64,000 nt of DNA. Origin: an uncultured Dysgonomonas sp. (GTDB lineage: Bacteria; Bacteroidota; Bacteroidia; Bacteroidales; Dysgonomonadaceae). The notes beneath the pieces are model-generated. The model made no database searches and had not been told where the DNA came from. It saw only the letters and a list, made by a program, of their open reading frames with translations. This document shows, piece by piece, positions 61,677 to 64,000 of this stretch (the first letter of the stretch is position 1; each line of letters opens with the position of its first letter). The translations under genes were made by a program, and so were the position numbers. Where the stretch lies: the NCBI RefSeq assembly GCF_934668725.1, contig NZ_CAKUOF010000016.1, positions 9,966 through 73,965 of the forward strand. Reading direction: 5' to 3'.

Positions 61677-62978
61677 ATGAGAGAAAAATTAGATAATATA
61701 GAGTTGCGTAGTGATGAAGTTAAAGATATATTGACGCGTCCACCCCATTCACTAATTAGATACGGGACAACTGTGATATGTCTTATTCTATTATTATTTT
61801 TTATAGGCTCTTTCTTTTTTCGCTATCCGGATATAATTCAAGGGAGTGTAATTATTACAACAGAAAATCCACCGGCACGCATTGTCGCAAAAGCTACCGG
61901 AAGAATAAAAGAACTTTACATTACCGACAAAAGCACTGTTAATCAGGGAGATTTAATTGCAGTAATAGATAATCCAGCAAGTACATTTGATGTACAAAAA
62001 GTCAAGCAATTGTTGATTGAAAGAACTCAAGTCTCAGATTCGGTGGTTGCTCTAGATACAGACTTTATTTCGAGAACCTATGAGTTGGGTGAGTTACAGC
62101 CTGCATTTTCTTTGTTTTCCAAAGCAGCAATAAATTATCAAAATTTTGAATCATTAAATCTGACTAAACAAGATGAGCTAGCTTTGAAAACTCAATTAGC
62201 AGGCAGAAATAACTATGCTAGTAATCTACAAAAACAATTAAGATTAAAGGAGGAGGAATTAGCGGTTGCAAAGTCTTTATATGATAGAGACCGGGAGTTG
62301 TATAATAAAGGAGTAATTTCAAAATCTGAATTTGAAATTACGGAACAAAGCTATTTAAATATACAACAATTACTTCGCCAGCTTGAAGGATCAATAGTTA
62401 CCGAACAAATCGAAAACTCCAAATTGAAAAGTTCTGTATCAAAACTGACTATGGAGTACTTACAAGATAAGAATACTAAATATCAGGAATTGGTTACTGC
62501 ATATCGTGAGTTGATGGCGGAAATAGAGAACTGGGAACAAAAGTATTTACTGATTTCTCCTCAAGCAGGTACTATAACCTTTAATACTGTTTGGTCTAGA
62601 AATCAAGTGGTGAATGTTGGAGATCATGTTTTTGTTATAGTTCCTAAGGAGCCGGGAGACCTTATCGGGAAACTGGATGCTCCATTGTCGGGGGCAGGTA
62701 AAATAAAAGAAGGACAATTGGTGAATATAAAAGTATCAGGCTATCCATATCTCGAATATGGAATGTTGCAGGGGTACGTTCGAAATATCTCATTAGTTTC
62801 CAGCGGTAATTACTATACTGTAGAAATATCCTTGCCTCACAAGCTTACCTCTACTACGGGTGTTGATTTTAAATTTACGGGAGAGTTGAGCGGAATAGCA
62901 GAGGTGATAACCGAAAACCGTTCTTTAGCATTTCGTATTTTAGCTCCATTGAGATATTTGTTAAAGAATAATTTCTGA
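61677..62978 (+). CDS. HlyD-family secretion adaptor
   Basis: A 433-residue protein with one transmembrane segment at about 30-51, a lipoyl half-motif (IVAKATGRIKELYITDKSTV), a long coiled-coil hairpin (about 130-290, NLQKQLRLKEEELAVAKSLY) and a second half-motif with beta-barrel domain (LISPQAGTITFNTVW). It connects an ABC exporter to a TolC-like outer-membrane channel, which is not in the window. The ATG follows the exporter stop directly. Confidence 0.94.
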   Translation: MREKLDNIELRSDEVKDILTRPPHSLIRYGTTVICLILLLFFIGSFFFRYPDIIQGSVIITTENPPARIVAKATGRIKELYITDKSTVNQGDLIAVIDNPASTFDVQKVKQLLIERTQVSDSVVALDTDFISRTYELGELQPAFSLFSKAAINYQNFESLNLTKQDELALKTQLAGRNNYASNLQKQLRLKEEELAVAKSLYDRDRELYNKGVISKSEFEITEQSYLNIQQLLRQLEGSIVTEQIENSKLKSSVSKLTMEYLQDKNTKYQELVTAYRELMAEIENWEQKYLLISPQAGTITFNTVWSRNQVVNVGDHVFVIVPKEPGDLIGKLDAPLSGAGKIKEGQLVNIKVSGYPYLEYGMLQGYVRNISLVSSGNYYTVEISLPHKLTSTTGVDFKFTGELSGIAEVITENRSLAFRILAPLRYLLKNNF

Positions 62979-63106
62979 TTATATAATCAATAAAATGCTA
63001 AACAAGAGATCCTTTTGATCGGATTCTTTTATGAATCCTTTCTGAATACCCCATAAATACAGGGATTTAATACCTTTTATAGCCTTTATATTCTATTAGT
63101 TTATCC

Positions 63107-63114
63107 TATATTTG
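63107..63114 (+). promoter_or_regulatory. -7 box upstream of the degenerate ABC ATPase
   Basis: TATATTTG is a full match to the -7 consensus and lies 28 bases before the ATG. No -33 element was found. A small hairpin GGATTC/GAATCC at about 63024-63040 precedes it and may end the exporter transcript. Confidence 0.45.
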
Positions 63115-63141
63115 TTGATGTGAATTAATATTTATTGGGGA

Positions 63142-63840
63142 ATGAACGTTTTAGAAATTAAACGAATGGACTTTTGTTATAAACAAAGGTTTGTTCTGAA
63201 AAACTTTGAGCTTTCCATAAAAGAGGGCAGTGTATATGGCCTTATTGGTAAACCGAAATCAGGAAAAACAACAGTGTTAAAATTAATCTTAGGTCTATTG
63301 AAAACAACTTCATCAACAATTTCTCTCAAAGGCCAAAATTTTTATGGGTGTAGAGATAAAATTCAGAAAGTAGTCGGTAATATTATCGATTTACCTTATT
63401 ACCAGAATTTTTTAACAGTAAGAGAAAACTTCAAGTATATTGATATGCTCTTTTCTTATGGAGATTTACGGATTACGGAAGTATTGCGCTTCATCGGACT
63501 CTATAAATATACAAATACTAAAGTCCGAAAGCTGACAGTAGCACAGCAGAAGTGCTTAAGTATAGGAATCGCATTATTTCATGATCCGGATTTTTTTGTT
63601 TTTGACGATTTATTGAGAGGGCTGGATGAGGATTCGAGAAATAATGTTTGCGAACTACTTCTCAAAATAAAAGGGTTAGGCAAGACTGTATTATTATCCT
63701 CTCGATATTATACGGAGCTGTCGTCTGTTTGTAGTCATATTGGGTTATTAGAATCCGGCTGTATCGTAAAAGAGGGGGTTTTACTAGATTTTGGCGAATT
63801 TGATTTTGGAGATTTTTCTCCCCATTTGCAACACTACTAA
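63142..63840 (+). CDS. ABC-transporter ATP-binding protein with degenerate motifs
   Basis: A 232-residue ATPase subunit. Walker A is GKPKSGKTT (fits GxxxxGKT). The signature LSGGQ is replaced by LTVAQQKCLSIGIAL. After Walker B (FFVFDDLLRGLDE) the catalytic Glu is Asp. The family resembles BcrA/LanF-type subunits of drug or lantibiotic immunity exporters. A permease partner is expected but no gene follows in the window. It might protect the producer or help export; this is inferred from the neighbours. Confidence 0.78.
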   Translation: MNVLEIKRMDFCYKQRFVLKNFELSIKEGSVYGLIGKPKSGKTTVLKLILGLLKTTSSTISLKGQNFYGCRDKIQKVVGNIIDLPYYQNFLTVRENFKYIDMLFSYGDLRITEVLRFIGLYKYTNTKVRKLTVAQQKCLSIGIALFHDPDFFVFDDLLRGLDEDSRNNVCELLLKIKGLGKTVLLSSRYYTELSSVCSHIGLLESGCIVKEGVLLDFGEFDFGDFSPHLQHY

Positions 63841-63954
63841 TTCAGGCTACTTCTTATTACTATATTTTTCTTTATTTTTTTATAGTTTAAAGTCTTGTTA
63901 TTATGTGCTTTGTAATTCGCTCTTAAAAAACTTTCAAAAAAAGTCTATAAAAGA

Positions 63955-63986
63955 TTTGGACTGTATTAAAAAGTCTACTACTTTTG
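63955..63986 (+). promoter_or_regulatory. strong promoter at the right edge, probably of a stable-RNA operon
   Basis: TTTG at 63955-63958 and TACTTTTG at 63979-63986 are 20 bases apart. The bases after the -7 box (CACTCGCTTTGAAA) resemble starts of rRNA/tRNA transcription units in this order. The transcribed gene is outside the window, so only the promoter can be called. Confidence 0.6.
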
Positions 63987-64000
63987 CACTCGCTTTGAAA

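Noticed and set aside
1..64000. tRNA genes, rRNA genes, CRISPR arrays, insertion sequences, phage genes
   Set aside because: None was recognised in the sequence. The only regular tandem repeat is the coding one at 17340-17537.

Overview
The window is a stretch of a Bacteroidota chromosome, most likely order Bacteroidales and close to Dysgonomonas. Four things point there: low GC; initiation sites mostly without Shine-Dalgarno sequences; promoters of the TTG...TAnnTTTG type; and Bacteroidales-type genes (DUF4834, DUF3256 and DUF5715 families, a TPR/outer-membrane-barrel pair, zinc-free S14 and L36). The genus is inferred from remembered protein similarity, not from a search.

Region 1 (1-14650, + strand) is the S10-spc-alpha supercluster, from the last codons of rpsJ through rplQ, including secY, map, infA and rpoA, closed by a strong terminator. 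Region 2 (14820-25350, mostly - strand) is housekeeping: asnS, a pseudouridine synthase with a nine-residue-repeat tail, purB, rnhB (+), a DUF4468-like secreted protein, a PASTA/rluD cluster, ddl with an acyltransferase, and an Lrp-type regulator. Region 3 (25560-31120) holds a coiled-coil lipoprotein plus barrel protein pair with its own strong promoter, two tandem FKBP isomerases, a sirtuin and a DUF4834 protein. Region 4 (31290-37610, - strand) covers phosphatidylethanolamine synthesis (pssA, psd), prs, a patatin, CvpA, L34 and a SulP anion transporter. Region 5 (37890-47592) has a probable M15-like lipoprotein, truA, nhaA, an EamA transporter, DUF3256, a GNAT protein, trmB, an Mrp ATPase and a two-component system.

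Region 6 (47700-58553, - strand) contains PEP carboxylase, a large HprK/PEPCK-like P-loop protein, a cobalamin riboswitch in front of a tiny Cys-rich CWC protein, a candidate structured small RNA, and a barrel/TPR/NUDIX operon. Region 7 (58890-63840, + strand) is a peptide-export locus: a catalytically dead C39-like protein, a C39-peptidase ABC exporter, a HlyD adaptor and a degenerate ABC ATPase. The last bases look like the promoter of a stable-RNA operon starting just outside the window.

The most interesting system is double-glycine peptide secretion. A 39-codon gene at 45095-45214 (- strand) encodes a textbook GG-leader peptide, and the matching class of exporter lies 14 kb away together with a stand-alone inactive C39-like protein. 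The peptide gene sits head-to-head with a histidine kinase/response regulator pair. No tRNA, rRNA, CRISPR array or insertion sequence was recognised.
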